Part shown: positions 43,959 through 55,195 of the stretch, piece after piece
Layout: each line of letters opens with the position of its first letter
Position numbering within the stretch: position 1 is the stretch's first letter
DNA from: Physcomitrium patens
Taxonomy: Eukaryota > Streptophyta > Bryopsida > Funariales > Funariaceae
Reading direction: 5' to 3'
NCBI RefSeq assembly: GCF_000002425.4
Contig: NC_037253.1
Location: forward strand, 6,482,178-6,546,177
DNA: 64,000 bases
Program-made: the position numbers and the translations under genes
Notes under the pieces: model-generated
Told to the model about the DNA's origin: nothing
Database searches by the model: none
The model's input: the letters and a program-made list of their open reading frames with translations, nothing else

Positions 43959-44780
43959 ACTCCAAGACTTAATTTATATGCTTTGTCTATCCATCATTTT
44001 GAGGATGAAAAGCCGAAGATAGTTTTATATCCACTTATAAAATCTTAAAAAGGATTCTTCAAAATCTTGATACAAACTAAGTTCTCCTATCCGATATAAT
44101 ATCCTTTGGTAATCCATGATAGCGATAGATATTGTCAATAAAAAGCTTAGCTGTTTCTTCACCCGTGATGGATTTTGTACATGGCACAAAATATGCCATC
44201 TTGGTCAAGCGATCTACTATCTTAAATATAGAGTCATAAGAACCTGAGCTTGGAAGATCTGTGATGAAGTCCATAGAAACAGAAGACCATGGTTGTTCCA
44301 GAATGAGTAATGGCTAAAGAAGTCCAAAAGGTCGATGACGAGGAGTTTTTGATCTTGAGCAAATATCACATGATTGTACAAAATCTTTGACTGCCTTCCA
44401 CATTTGAGGCCACCAAAAATTCCTAGATATCAGCTCCAAAGTCTTATTGTATCTAAAATGTCCTACTGCTAGAAAGTCGTGACAAGCTTGAAGAACACGT
44501 AAATGTGCTTCTCCTTCTAGAACATATAGGCATCCTTCGAAATAGAGTAGGTTGTTCTTGAACTCAAATTTAGAGGGATCATGAGATTTAGAAGAATTAT
44601 TCTTGATATCCTGAACAAGAAGATCTGAAGACATACTTAACTGGACTTGCTTGAGAAAAGTTAAATCAATAGTTAATATTGATTTTATTGCATGAAGTGA
44701 AATTGCTCTGGCTTTAAGAGAACCGTTCTTTGTTACTCAAAAGTTACATCTCCTTCTTTTGGTACAAGATAAGAATGTCT
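43959..44780 (-). pseudogene. D-2 integrase
   Basis: Minus strand, 44634 down: 'HLRVLQACHDFLAVGHFRYN' (H and H of HHCC), 'FWWPQMWKAVKDFVQSCDIC' (C-X2-C), 'RHRPFGLL', then 44274-44077: 'MDFITDLPSSGSYDSIFKIV' (first catalytic Asp in 'MDFI'), 'YHGLPKDIISDR' (second Asp). The Glu region is beyond the C insertion. One frame with few stops. It ends at 43954-43958, where C is inserted. Confidence 0.85.
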
Positions 44781-44799
44781 AGACAAGGCATCAGACAAA

Positions 44800-45340
44800 C
44801 CTTGTTATTTTCTTGGTCGATAAGTGATGATGAACTCAAATCTTGATAAAGACATGTTTCAACGAGCTTGACGATGATTTAATACACATGTTGACTTGAA
44901 ATACTCAAGGTTTTTGTGATCCGTGTACATGATGATTGGACTTGAGGTGCCTTCTAGATAATGATGCCATTCTTGAAATGAATCCATAATTACAAAAAGT
45001 TCTTTATCGTGGATTTCATAGTTAATCTCGGTTGCTGAAAATTTCTTGGAATAGAAAGCTATTAGATGGAGCTTGTCATCTACTCCCATTTGTGACAAAA
45101 CGGCATCCAAGGCAAAGTCTTATGCATTTGTTTCCATAAAAAATATCTTGGAGAAGTCGACGCGATACAAGATTGGTGTAGAAGTAAATTTCTTCTTTAA
45201 AGCATCAAACGCTACTTCAGCTTCTTTACTCCTCTCAAATTTGTCTTTACAAGTCAAACGTGTAAGTGGAGCTGTAATTTGAAAAAAGTTCTTGATGAAG
45301 ATTCGATAGTAATTTGTAAAGCCGAAAAAACATTGCACAT
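44800..45340 (-). pseudogene. D-2 RNase H
   Basis: Minus strand from 45338: 'MQCFFGFTNYYRIFIKNFFQ' (connection), '[19 protein letters not shown]' (first Asp), '[20 protein letters not shown]' (Glu), '[13 protein letters not shown]' (Asp), 'LSDALSR' at about 44795. All four acidic positions can be seen. Stops are TAG/TAA at Gln/Ser-type codons. Confidence 0.85.
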
Positions 45341-45344
45341 CTCG

Positions 45345-46120
45345 TACTGTTCTTGGAATCTTCCAATCTATGATAGTCTAGATCTTCTTGGGATCTATCA
45401 TCAGGCCTTCGTTGGAAATGATATATCCTAAAAAGTCAACTTGAGTAGTGTGGAATATACACTTTTTCAACTTGGCATATAATCCTGCATCTCTTAATTT
45501 TTGTAACACATGACGAACATGGAGTTCATGTTCTTCTGTGTTATTAGAGTAGATTAGAATATCGTCTAAATAACAAATGATAAAATTATCTAAAAATTCA
45601 CAAAAAACATCATTCATAAGGTGTTGAAAAGCAGCTCGTGCGTTTGTGAGTCCAAAAGGCATGATATTATATTCAAAATGTCCATACCTACTTCAAAAAG
45701 TAGTCTTTCATTCATCTCTTTATTTGATGCAGACCAAGTTGTATGCTCCTTGTAGATCTATTTTTGTGTAGATCTTTGCTTGATTGAGTTGATCAAGAAG
45801 TCCTGAAATCAAAGATAAAGGCTACCTATTTTTTATGGTGATCTTGTTAAGGCCTCGATAGTCTACGCACATCTGTAAAGACCCATCTTTTTTCTTCACA
45901 AATAAGCTCGGTGCTCTTGTTGGAGATTTTGAATAGCATATGAAGTTTTTAGCCATATTCTTGTGAATATACTCCTTTAGTGCAGCCAACTCGTTTTGTG
46001 ATAAGTTATAGATTGGTCCAAATGGCAGTTGAGCTCCTTCTTCAAGATCAATTGAACAATCATAAGGTCGATGTTCTGGAAGAATATCTGCATTCTTCTT
46101 CTAAAAAACATCTTGGAATT
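45345..46120 (-). pseudogene. D-2 reverse transcriptase
   Basis: Minus strand from 46120: '[16 protein letters not shown]' and '[20 protein letters not shown]', '[20 protein letters not shown]', then 45662 down: 'MPFGLTNARAAFQHLMNDVF', 'NFIICYLDDILIYSNNTEEH' with catalytic Y-L-D-D, 'GLYAKLKKCIFHTTQVDFLG'. It is in frame with RNase H and protease apart from stops. It has the highest similarity to D+ of all segments. Confidence 0.88.
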
Positions 46121-46124
46121 CTTG

Positions 46125-46712
46125 ATATTGACTAGAAATACCACTTGACATCTTTTCACTATCTGAAATGGGCATGGCATATATAGCAAAAGATGACCCC
46201 TCTTTGGTTGCATGCATGAAAGCTCTTGCCTCTACTAGTAAGGGCTTAGATGCACTAGACTTATGTATTTTCTCTTAATTAATAGAATTTCGAAATAAAC
46301 TACTAGGAAAGTTAAGGTTACGGGAAATCCAATCTATCTGAGGGTTGTACTTTTCTAACCGAGATAGTCCTAAAATGACTGGATTCAAAAGAGATCATAT
46401 CACATTATATATTACTATACTATTATGATCTTTAATTACTACATCTAAAAGAACAGTCTCATGGATAACATCACCAGAAGACAAGGAACGACCATCTATG
46501 ACTTCTACATGTACAGGTTTGATTTTCTTCACTAACGATATTTCTTGTTTTTTGACAAAGTCTTCGTCTATGAAATAAGCTGAGGCTTTTGAATCTAATA
46601 ATACAAAGATTTTTAGGTCCTAAACACACATCTATTGTAAAATAAGGTGAGGGATCTGAGGAGAGAATAGGACCTTGACTAGGTGTTGCACATGGTTCCA
46701 GCCGCACAGTCC
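46125..46712 (-). pseudogene. D-2 aspartic protease
   Basis: Minus strand, 46600-46540: 'IFVLLDSKASAYFIDEDFVK' (D-S-K, from D-S-G), 'DHNSIVIYNVI', 'PVILGLSRLEKYNP'. Then a linker to RT with 'SSGISSQYQEFQDVF'. Position and the 'ILGL' end support retropepsin. Confidence 0.75.
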
Positions 46713-47779
46713 CTATTGTAGCTGGAAGAACTCATTTTTTGACACATTGTCTTCTTTTGCAATCGTACTCCTCATTTTGTGATTGCGTTGCTTCCTTGGA
46801 TAATATTGAGCAATGTGTTTAGCTTCTCCGTAATATAGACATAAGCCCTCTTCACGTCGTTGAGTCTTTTCTTGCTCCGTGAGGTGTTTAAAACATACCG
46901 TATCAATTTGCATTGGCTCTGGCCTTGATGGAAAGGTTTCCAAAAACTTAGAAGATGTTGCCATGACTTGACTTGTTCCTCTCTAGCCATATCTTTGTTC
47001 TTGACATCTTTCAAATAAACGATTATCACATGCAATAGCTTGAGTAATGGATTGTTCTAAAGAATCTATTTTTGGTATTATCAATAACAAATCTTTGACA
47101 TTATCCTTTAATCCATAGTAAAATTGATAAGTGCTTTATCATTCCAATCAACATCATAAGCTTGACTTTGGAATTCAGCGGCATATATGGTGGCTGAACG
47201 TAATCCTTGTCGTAGTGATACAAGCTTGGTCTCTACTACCCTTTCTCGATTACTTTCTTTAAATGTAGTCGTAAATATTTCTAAGAATGAATTCAAATCA
47301 TAGAGTATTCGTGAATCTTTTTCTATCAAAGATGCGAACCAAAAGAGAGCACTTCTAGATAGAAGTGCGCCTATGAATCCAACTTGAGTAAATCCATCAA
47401 GGTATTGGAAAGGATGCAACCTTAAGTAGAGTTTAACTTGTTGTAAAAATCCTCAAAATCTTGATCTTATTTCGTCAAAATTTTCAGGCATACTAATCCT
47501 TGCCTCCTTCGAGCTTGTAGAAATAAAACTCCCAGAATTTGGTTGTGAAGCTAATCGACTTGTTTCCTTCAAGTGCACAACTTCTTGGCATAGACTCTGA
47601 ACTTCTTCCATAGTAGTAGGAATAGTGCTTCCATGGTTGGTATTGGTGATGTATGAAATTTCGGTCCTAAGAGTGTTGACAAGCTCATGAAGATCTACAA
47701 TAGTTGTAAATCTATTTTCACTTCTACCAAGTGTAGCATCCATGATTTTTTCTTCCATAGACAACTCAAATGAATTCAA
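46713..47779 (-). pseudogene. D-2 gag
   Basis: ATG at 47779: 'MNSFELSMEEKIMDATLGRS', 'TTIVDLHELVNTLRTEI', 'RISMPENFDEIRSRF', stop at 47453; then 47419: 'MHPFQYLDGFTQVGFIGALL', 'FTTTFKESNRERVVETKLVS' and 'LRSATIYAAEFQSQAYDVDW'; then 46964: 'EEGLCLYYGEAKHIAQYYPR', a CCHC knuckle with two Cys to Tyr changes (TGT to TAT). Start and order match D+. Gag is about 350 codons. Confidence 0.83.
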
Positions 47780-47979
47780 AAGTTAAATTAGAGGAAGGTA
47801 ATCTGTAACCTCTAAAAACAAATTATACAAAGAGGGGTAATCTACTCTCTTTAAGAAAAAGATTAATGTTAGAAAATAAGATTTTCTTTTAAAGGTGGAT
47901 AGTCCGCAACCTTTAAAATATAATAATAGAAGTAGAATAATTCACTCACTTCTAGAACAAGACAGAAACAATATTTTAG

Positions 47980-47993
47980 CACTCTTGTCAAAC
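47980..47993 (-). promoter_or_regulatory. putative self-priming primer-binding site of D-2
   Basis: The minus strand reads GTTTGACAAGAGTG directly after the 5' LTR end (47994). It is identical to the D+ site (25927-25940). Its complement is the predicted transcript start of the LTR, CACTCTTGTCAA, which in this copy is decayed (TACTCTTATCAA at 48160-48171) but intact in D-1 and in the D+ 3' LTR. Confidence 0.7.
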
Positions 47994-48545
47994 TATCAAG
48001 GATATGAACTCCAAAGAAAGATAATCTCAATACACTCTTATGTCACTCAAAAATACTTAGAAACCACTCAAAGATGATAATATATTGAATTAGAATGGCT
48101 ATTGCCAAAGACTAGAAAATATGACGACTCTTAAAACTAAATTGGAAATAAGAAAGGAGTTGATAAGAGTAAAGAAGGCTTCACTCTTGTCTCTATATAT
48201 ATTATCTAACTAGGGACTACATGGCGATGTTCTATAGGACCTCCAATATGTGTTGACTTTGTAGGAGACTTGCCTTGACTTACAAGGCAAGTTTTTCTAT
48301 GTATGGGCCACATAATTAGCTTGGTCTTCAAGCTAACAACATATGTGGCACATGGCCAACTTATTGACCACATTTCTAATCCAAAAAGTCAATTAAAGAC
48401 ACCTATGAAGTCAAAGCAACGTCTATGAAGCTTCTAGGAAGCTTTCATATCAAATACTATAGAATTAACTTACTTTTATCTACTTTTACTTACTTCTACT
48501 TATTTATATATGTAATTACTAGTTTATATGAGTATGTCCATAACA
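47994..48545 (-). repeat. D-2 5' LTR
   Basis: 552 bp. Minus strand: start TGTTATGGACATACTC (decayed TGTCATGG), TATATATAG box, end GTTCATATCCTTGATA (decayed CTTGACA). The mirror partner is 31127-31678. Confidence 0.9.
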
Positions 48546-48690
48546 ACTATAGATGGTTGAGAGGACATATCAATCATCTTCATAGAGAGTAAAGATCAGA
48601 GTATGTATCAAATATAATTTGCTGCATCTTGGACTTCCTCAACATATGAAGACTACTCTTCATGGAACTCGTCTCTAGAAGGGAGGACAA

Positions 48691-49239
48691 TATCACGGAT
48701 ATATGTATTTATCTCAATAGTTACTTATATGATTAATTAGAAGTAGGTAAATATAGAATAATTTCAGAAAGTCTTCTAGAAAAGCTTCCTAGAAGCTTCA
48801 TAAAGACGGTTTTGACTTTAGATGTATTTGTAGGTTAGAAACTTGGCCAAAAAGCTAATCATGTATTGGTAGCTTGTGGAATAAGTTATCTCCGTATAGT
48901 AGCTTATGGAATAAGTCAGCTATGTGGCGCATACAAAGATAACTTGCCTTACAAGATAAGACATGTGGTTAGCAAAGTCAACACATGTTGGAGGTCCTAT
49001 AGGACATCGCCACGTAGCTCTTAGTTAGATAGTATATATGGAGGCAAGAGTGAAGCCTTCTTCACTCTTGTCAATGCTCTTTTAGTCCTTAGTCTTGTTT
49101 CAAGACTTTTTAGTCTTCTTGTTTTTGGCAATAGCTATTCTAGTTCAATATAGCACCATCTTTGAATGATTTTTTAGTCTTTTCAAGTGACACAAGCCTA
49201 TCTTGATCTTTGAATTCTTCTTGATTCATGTCCTTGACA
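48691..49239 (+). repeat. D+ 3' LTR
   Basis: 549 bp. Start TATCACGGATATATG (decayed TGTCACGG), TATATATGG at 49033, predicted transcript start CACTCTTGTCAA at 49063-49074 (perfect complement of the primer-binding site), end TTCATGTCCTTGACA. GAA/TTC clusters lie at 48783-48813. The polypurine tract GAAGGGAGGACAA (48678-48690) precedes it. Confidence 0.9.
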
Positions 49240-49259
49240 GTTGCTAGTAGCAGAGATAC

Positions 49260-50440
49260 AATATAGGATAGAATTTAGTAAGAAAAATACCATAAAGACT
49301 ATATTTTTCTAATTAGCTAATAGTAGGGGAATTATAAAAGAAGTAGTCTTGGTATCAAAAAGAAAAAAGAAAATCTAGTGAGGTTTAATTATGATGGTTT
49401 TGAAGATTTTTTCTAAATTCAACAAATTCAAGTGGCAAAGTGGTTCTTTTAATTATGAAAGCCTTTCAAATGCAATAGAGGCATCAGATGCACCATATGG
49501 AGTGAAGAAAACAAGATCAGCATCCTTTCTTTCAAAGTACAAGTAGAACGATGAAATTCTCATTTTTTGAAGAATTTTACAAAAATTATCAAAATCCTTA
49601 TAAGTAAAAAATATCTTTATAAAAGTTACAAATGAACATAAATTGAGGCATGTGAGTAGTCAATTTTAGCATAAAAAGGTGTTTTGAACACAATAATGAA
49701 GTTATTCAACATTGGAGGAGCATTTCTCGTGGTTCAAATATTAGGTTAAGTTGAAAGTTGTTGGAGCAGGAGTACCTTCAAGTTAATTTTGAAAATTTTA
49801 AGAAAACATTCAATTTGAAATTCATCATGATTTTTGGCACTTTTTGGAGTAGAAGGAGGTTGCTGCCTCAATTCTTGAGCGTTATTAAGATACCTTCGAT
49901 TTTTTCCTTCTTTAGTTCTATTTTAATTTTAATTTTTTCAAAAACTAGTAATTTTTATATATCAACTTTTAACTCTTAACTTATTTTAACTTTAGTTTAA
50001 TCTTTATTTTAACTTATAACTTTTACTTTAATTTTTTAATTTTAATTTTTTACTCTTATTTTTAATTTTTACTTAAGATTTTATCTTTACTATGGATTAA
50101 GGATAATAACTTAATTAATTAATTTTATCATCAATTATTAAAGAAGTAATAATATATATATTAAATAATAAAATAATAAAAAATAATACAAATAATCTAA
50201 AAAATAAAAAAAATTAATAATAAAGATAAAATTAAATTATCTAATTAAAAATAAAAGAAAGAATTATTTTGCATGAAGTTTAAAGAGTGAATTATCATTG
50301 TGAATGTGAATAATGTTAGTAATTTGATTAATAATTTGGTATTTTCAGAAGAATAAGTAATAATTGGATTAGAATTTAAATGATAGCTTACTTTTAAATT
50401 CATGTAATCAATTCTCTTATTGTGAGTTAGAATAAACTTC
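49260..50440 (+). repeat. E-type LTR sequence beside D+
   Basis: Between the D+ 3' LTR and the F- gag. Ordered segments match 18970-20230 ('ggagtgaagaaaacaagatcagc', 'gaggcatgtgagtagtc', 'tttggagtagaaggaggttgctgcc', split for length) with internal deletions. The 3' part is 'ttttaacttt' and 'aataataaa' low complexity. Ends unresolved. No gene seen. Confidence 0.55.
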
Positions 50441-50454
50441 TTAATAGTAGAGGT

Positions 50455-50985
50455 TTATTTTAGCTCATAAAACTTTGTCTCAAATTTCCTAATTAATTCA
50501 TTTAGAGCCATTTGATTCTCTAGCCTTTGCTTAATCGACTCCAAAAAAGTAAATTTTGTCATTCTTTCTAAGTCTTCTTCAAAAAATTCATCTTTCAAGA
50601 GTTCTTCAAATTTCTTCCATAGTATAGTCTCAATATGTAACTCTTGCATCTTCTCTCTAATTTCTGGTACCACTGCCAAATTAAAGGTGGTAATCATCTT
50701 CATTTTTGAAACTTAATGTACATCTATTTTACATGTATAAATCTTAAGAAACTTAGTAATGTTCCACTCATCAAACCTTTCAATCTTATCCACCACTACT
50801 TGTAAAGCTTTGATAGTATTCCTATCCTTTCTATGCACTTGTTGCCTTTCTTCTATAAATTGAGTAAATGCCATGAATAAATCATGGGCATCCATCTTAC
50901 TTGGTAATGCAAACCCTAGAATTTGATCTTTCATCTTAACTTGTTGAAAAATTTAGTGCCTTAAGGCTCTCTTAGTGGAAGCACT
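50455..50985 (-). pseudogene. F- gag, 5' part
   Basis: Minus strand from 50934: 'MKDQILGFALPSKMDAHDLF', 'EERQQVHRKDRNTIKALQVV', 'IERFDEWNITKFLKIYTC', then after one stop 50703-50455: 'FNLAVVPEIREKMQELHIET', 'WKKFEELLKDEFFEEDLERM', 'ALNELIRKFETKFYELK'. This is the gag family of A1/A2 ('QFD..DISK.L..Y'), and the least decayed copy. It starts about 45 bp after the F- 5' LTR end. Confidence 0.75.
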
Positions 50986-50989
50986 AATA

Positions 50990-51815
50990 TGTCGGAGTAG
51001 TACAAATTTGCCTCAAGAAAGCACTAGGCTTCTGGCTGCCACTAAATGCTCAATGAAGTCTAAGATATTAAAGTTTCAAGTTTGTATATACAATATTTTT
51101 TTTTTTAGTGCAATTATATCAATACATAAGCTGTCTTTGAATTATATGTGTTTTCTTCAATACCTTATAACTCCTTCATCTAGACTTAGAATTCATCAAA
51201 CAAAATATAAAAAATATAGCCAAAAAATTGCTCTCTAACCACAGTTACTAATCTTTTGTTGCTTTTCGTAAGTATATGTTATGCCCCAAAGAGTGATAGT
51301 AGATATGAAATTAACACCTTAACTTTGAGTGCCTATAACTCTTTTATAAAAACTTCAAATCACACAAAATGTGTACCCTAACCATATCCAAAAACCTAAA
51401 TTTACTAATCCTAGCCTCCAAAGCTCAAATGACTTTGAAAGAAAAATCCTAATCCCTAATAAGGCCTTAAGCAACCTCCTTGAAGCTCATTGGGCATGAC
51501 ATTCAACCAATAGGGATGAAGTTCTTTATTCCTTACATTCATTCAATCATACCTTGTTTTCATCCTTTTTAATAAGCTTACTAATAATTTAAAATTCTAT
51601 CTTTAGATTCCAATATTTTCTTAAGTTTTATACTAAATATTTAAATTTTATATAATATAAATACTATAATCAAAATAAATAAACCTCCAAATAAATTTTC
51701 TTAGATCATCTCTCTTTAAATTTACTTACTAACCATTCTAATCCACATCAAGATTTGTAAATATAATATATGTTTTAATTAATTTTTACATACTATAAGC
51801 AACTATAATGTGACA
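50990..51815 (-). repeat. F- 5' LTR
   Basis: 826 bp. Minus strand: start TGTCACATTATAGTTGC, end TACTACTCCGACA. It matches 17315-17912 (partner), 7733-8983 and the reverse of 23914-25161. The next bases are TTGC, the right copy of the target duplication. Confidence 0.85.
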
Positions 51816-51819
51816 TTGC

Positions 51820-52800
51820 ATCAATGGATAAGATATTCCAATTTATTTTGGCTACACCTTGAGTCTGGAACTTCTTCCACTTCAAACTCTTCATTATTGT
51901 CTACTTCAATAAGAGGAGGTGAGGCTTATCTTCTTCTTGGTATATTCATGATCTTATAAAATTTAAAAAGAGCCATATAGAAGAAAAGATGGATCTTCAT
52001 TGACTCCAATAGATATAATTGGTAAGTAATTAGATTGATTTGTCCACAAATAGGAAAAAGTCCAAGCCTGTTGTAGTATAACTTATCACGTGGATGAGTA
52101 GTCTTGACATTATGACAAAGTAACCATACCTTGTTATCTATATTGAATTATGGTTGTTCTTTTTGATAAGCATCTGCATTGATTTTTTGTCATTCTTGAG
52201 CTTCCTTTAACTACACCTTCATTGTTGCATGTAGCTCAGACAAACAATTTGTCAAATCTTATCTCAAAGGATTATCAACTTTTGAAAAGTCAAAAGTATC
52301 AAGTCATTGATGGTAACCATAAATGATAAAGAAAGGTATTTTTTACATAAAAAAATATATCATATTATTTTAAACAAATCGTGTCAATCGCAAGAGGGGT
52401 CTTCAAATTTTCTTGTTGATAATTGATAGTACACCTTAAATATTGCTCCAAAGCTTGATTTTTGTGCTTTATCTATTCATCAATTTGAGGATGAAAGGCC
52501 AAAAAAAGTTTTATGCTCAGCTTTAGAATCTTAAAAAGAATTTTCTAAAATCTTGATACAAATTAAATCCTCCTATCTAATATAATATCTTTTAGTAATT
52601 CATAATATCGATAGATATTGCCAAGAAAAAGTTTGAAAGTTTCTTCACCTATGATAGATTTTATGCATAGTATAAAATGTGCCATTTTGGTAAAATGATA
52701 TACTATCACATATATAAAATCACATAAATCTAAGATTGGAAGATTTGTAATAAAATCCATAGAAATAAAAGACCATCGTTTTTCTTGAATAGGCCAATGT
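51820..52800 (-). pseudogene. D-1 integrase and start of chromodomain
   Basis: Minus strand, 52760-52563: 'MDFITNLPILDLCDFIYVIV', 'FTKMAHFILCIKSIIGEETF', 'IYRYYELLKDIILDRR' (core with both Asp), then 52300-51900 the C-terminal part and 'EPYKI..PRRRQASPPLIEV'-like and chromodomain start. It ends at the F- insertion (51816-51819). This segment contains the intact empty site for C (near 52435). Confidence 0.78.
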
Positions 52801-53420
52801 CAAGGACCGCTTTTGAAAACTTCTAATCTATAATAGTTTAAACTTTCTTAGGATCCATCATTTGAAATGAGATAACTTAAGAAAACCATCTAAAAACTCT
52901 CAAAAAACATCATTCATAAGATATTGGAAAGTTGTTGGTGCATTTATAAGTCCAAAAGGCATGATATTATATTTAAAATATCTATACATGGTTTAAAATG
53001 GAGTCTTCTATTCATCTCCTTTTTTAATGCATACCACATTGTATGCTCCTTATAGATCTATTTCTATATAGATCTTAGCTTGATTCAATTAATCAAGAAA
53101 TCCAAATATTAAAGATAGCAGATACTTGTTCTTGATGGTGATCTTTTTGAATCCTCGATAATCAATACACATCCACAATGATCTATCTTTTTTCTTCACA
53201 AATAGAATTGAGGCTCCTATTAAACATTTGGAATGGCATATGAAGTTCTTAGCTAGATTTTCTTCAATATACTCCTTGAGTTCAGCTAATTCATTTTGTG
53301 ATAAATTATAGATTGATCCAAATGGCAGTTGTAGTTCTTCTTGAATATCAATTGAGCAATCATAGGGATGATATTTTAGAAGAATATTCACATTCTTTTT
53401 CTCAAATATATCTTAAAATT
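52801..53420 (-). pseudogene. D-1 reverse transcriptase, with internal deletion
   Basis: Minus strand, 53391: 'MNILLKYHPYDCSIDIQEEL', '[20 protein letters not shown]', '[20 protein letters not shown]', then 52975-52880 'MPFGLINAPTTFQYLMNDVF'. The junction at about 52800-52905 jumps to integrase: relative to D-2 about 1 kb (the YLDD end of RT, all RNase H and the integrase zinc region) is gone. This copy could not be autonomous even before the stops. Confidence 0.75.
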
Positions 53421-53429
53421 CCTAATATT

Positions 53430-55030
53430 GGCTTGAAATACCTTTTGAAGTCTTGGCACCATTAAAAATGGATGTGGCATAAATAACACAAGGTAATCTT
53501 TCTTTTGCAACATGCAAGAAAGTTCTTCACCTATAGATATAGATTTAATTATATTATATTTGTAATTTTTTACTTGATTAATTATATTCTTAGTTATACT
53601 TTTAGAAAAATTAAGAATATGAAAAATCTAATTTATTCAAAGATTGTATTTTTTTTAACCACAATAAACCTAAAATAATTTGATTAGAAGAAGATCTAAT
53701 AATATTAAATACCACAAAGCTATTATAACCATTAGTTATTACTTCTATAGGAAGGATTTTGTGGGTAACATCTCCAAAAGACAACAGACGATCATCTATG
53801 ATTTCTACATGAACAAGTGTAGTTTTCCTTATTAAAAATATATTAAATTTTTTAGCATATTTTTCATCTAAAAAACATGCTGAGGCTCTTGAATCTAAGA
53901 AGATAAAGGCTTTGTAATGTTTAGGTTCTAAAATAATATTTAATATAAAACAAAGAAAGAGTTTTAAAGAAAAAATAGGACCTTAATTAGATATTGTACA
54001 AGGTTCCAACTACACAATTTTTATTATTGCTAGATAAATTTGTTTTTTGATATATTATCTTCTTTGACATTTGTACACTTCATTTTATAATTTCATTACT
54101 TTTTTAGATAATGTTGAGCAATGTGCTTAGGTTCTTCAAAATATAAGTACAAATCTTTGTGACGATGATGAGTCTTTTTTTGCTCTGTAAGAAATTTGAA
54201 ACATACAATATCAATTTTCATATCTTCTACTTTCAAATATATATGTTGAGAAGATATTGATTTTGCCATTAAATTATAGTGACATTGAAGACCACTTATC
54301 TGACTCTCAGATCAAAATTTGAAAAGTTGATTGTCACACTTCATAGCAAAGTTAATCGCTTGACCTAATGTTTGAGGATCAGATAAGTTGAGCATTAATT
54401 TCTTTACATCATAATATAATCCATAGAAAAATTGGCTAATAAGTGCAACATCATCCCACTTGATATCAGTTACAAATTATCAAAATTATGAAGCATATAA
54501 TATTACGAATCGATTGCCTTCTTGTAAAATTTGAATCTTATTAATTGCAATATAAGTTGTATCATGTTCTCTATATATGGATCAAAATTCTTCAAAAAAA
54601 GCCTCCAAATTATGCAATATTGGATCTCATTGTTCAAAAAAAATAAAAATCACAATAATAGTGAACTTGAAAGAAGTGTATGAATGAATCTAACTTGAGA
54701 TCCTAGAATTAGATAGCTTTGGAATTGAAGCTCAATCACAAGTTTTACTTGATTGATAAATCTTCAAAACTTTGATCTTGTACCATCAAACTTCTCAGGC
54801 TTGGCAACTCTTGATTCTCTGGTACCAAAAAGATATTCTACTGTAAGAGAAGGAATATGATTGGATGCAAATATTCAAGTAGTTCCAATCATATCTATAT
54901 CTTCACTTCTTGCCATTTTTGTTGCTTCTTGTGATAGTAAACTATGTTGATGCATTGTAAGTATTAATTTTTTTAATTGATCTTGTATTTACACCATTGC
55001 ACTCTTCATTTCAATAAGCTTTGCCATAAT
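53430..55030 (-). pseudogene. D-1 gag and protease
   Basis: The protease region (54000-53560) has the 'ALLDSRASACFLDEKYAKKF'-type active site and a degraded end. Gag (55030-54010) begins near ATG 55027 ('MAKLIEMKSAMV') and carries the knuckle at about 54165-54110 and the 'F..FTTTF' capsid block. It is diverged from D+ and D-2 and heavily stopped. Confidence 0.65.
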
Positions 55031-55195
55031 AATACTTAAAAAATAAATATCTAATATTACTCAAGATAAACAGAAGAAGGGACTTGAAAATAAAGAAGAT
55101 ACTAAGAATAATATTAGTTTAGAAGAGGATATTTTACAACTTCTAATATGCTTATCTTTTATCAAAAAAAAGAGGTAATCTACTCTTAATCAAGA

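Larger units (their letters stand above)
31127..48545 (-). mobile_element. element D-2: near-complete chromodomain gypsy
   Basis: It is bounded by a perfect 5-bp duplication ACTAT (31122-31126 and 48546-48550). It has two LTRs of 552 bp each (31127-31678 and 47994-48545). On the minus strand: gag, protease, RT, RNase H, integrase, chromodomain, 3' ORF. C is inserted at 32820-43953 in the integrase C-terminus. Without C it is about 6.3 kb. Its frame can be followed nearly end to end with scattered stops, so it is the best D copy in the window. Confidence 0.9.
30803..48649 (+). pseudogene. D+ conserved 3' ORF (unknown protein), split by D-2
   Basis: An ATG at 30803, 97 bp after pol, opens a frame of about 140 codons: 'MKHQQLADSIQELSFANLSN', 'RIDGKIQHVWYFDL', 'CLVILLEVGTTPNSV', 'NVLFERSYEGLNNDQI', then at ACTAT (31122-31126) D-2 is inserted. 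It resumes at 48546: 'RWLRGHINHLHRE', 'ICCILDFLNI', stop at 48647-48649. D-1, D-2 and the truncated copy at 58290-58718 carry the same frame. Stops in it are all single transitions from Arg, Gln or Trp codons. I do not recognise the protein; no signal peptide, membrane segment or catalytic motif is evident. It lies just before the polypurine tract. Confidence 0.65.
25697..49239 (+). mobile_element. element D+: chromodomain gypsy on the plus strand
   Basis: The 5' LTR is truncated to its last 230 bp (25697-25926). Then come the primer-binding site, gag, protease, RT, RNase H, integrase, chromodomain and a 3' ORF. The 3' ORF is broken at ACTAT (31122-31126) by D-2 and resumes at 48546. The 3' LTR is 48691-49239. 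Apart from D-2 it is continuous and its order is that of a Tf1/sushi-like or Tcn1-like chromovirus. Because the 5' end is truncated, its target duplication cannot be read. Confidence 0.85.
17315..51815 (-). mobile_element. element F-: Ty3/gypsy inserted in the D-1 chromodomain
   Basis: The left end TATTGGGGTAGAG (decayed TGTCGGGGTAGAG) is at 17315 and the right end CTATAATGTGACA is at 51815. The flanks are CCAC (17311-17314) and TTGC (51816-51819); both derive from CCGC by G-to-A or C-to-T, and D-2 has CCGT at the same codons (near 32351). On the minus strand: 5' LTR, gag (50940-50455), then gag-pol linker, protease, RT, RNase H, integrase, 3' LTR. It is broken up by E-type LTRs, by a solo LTR at 23914 and by the D+ element. 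Confidence 0.75.
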
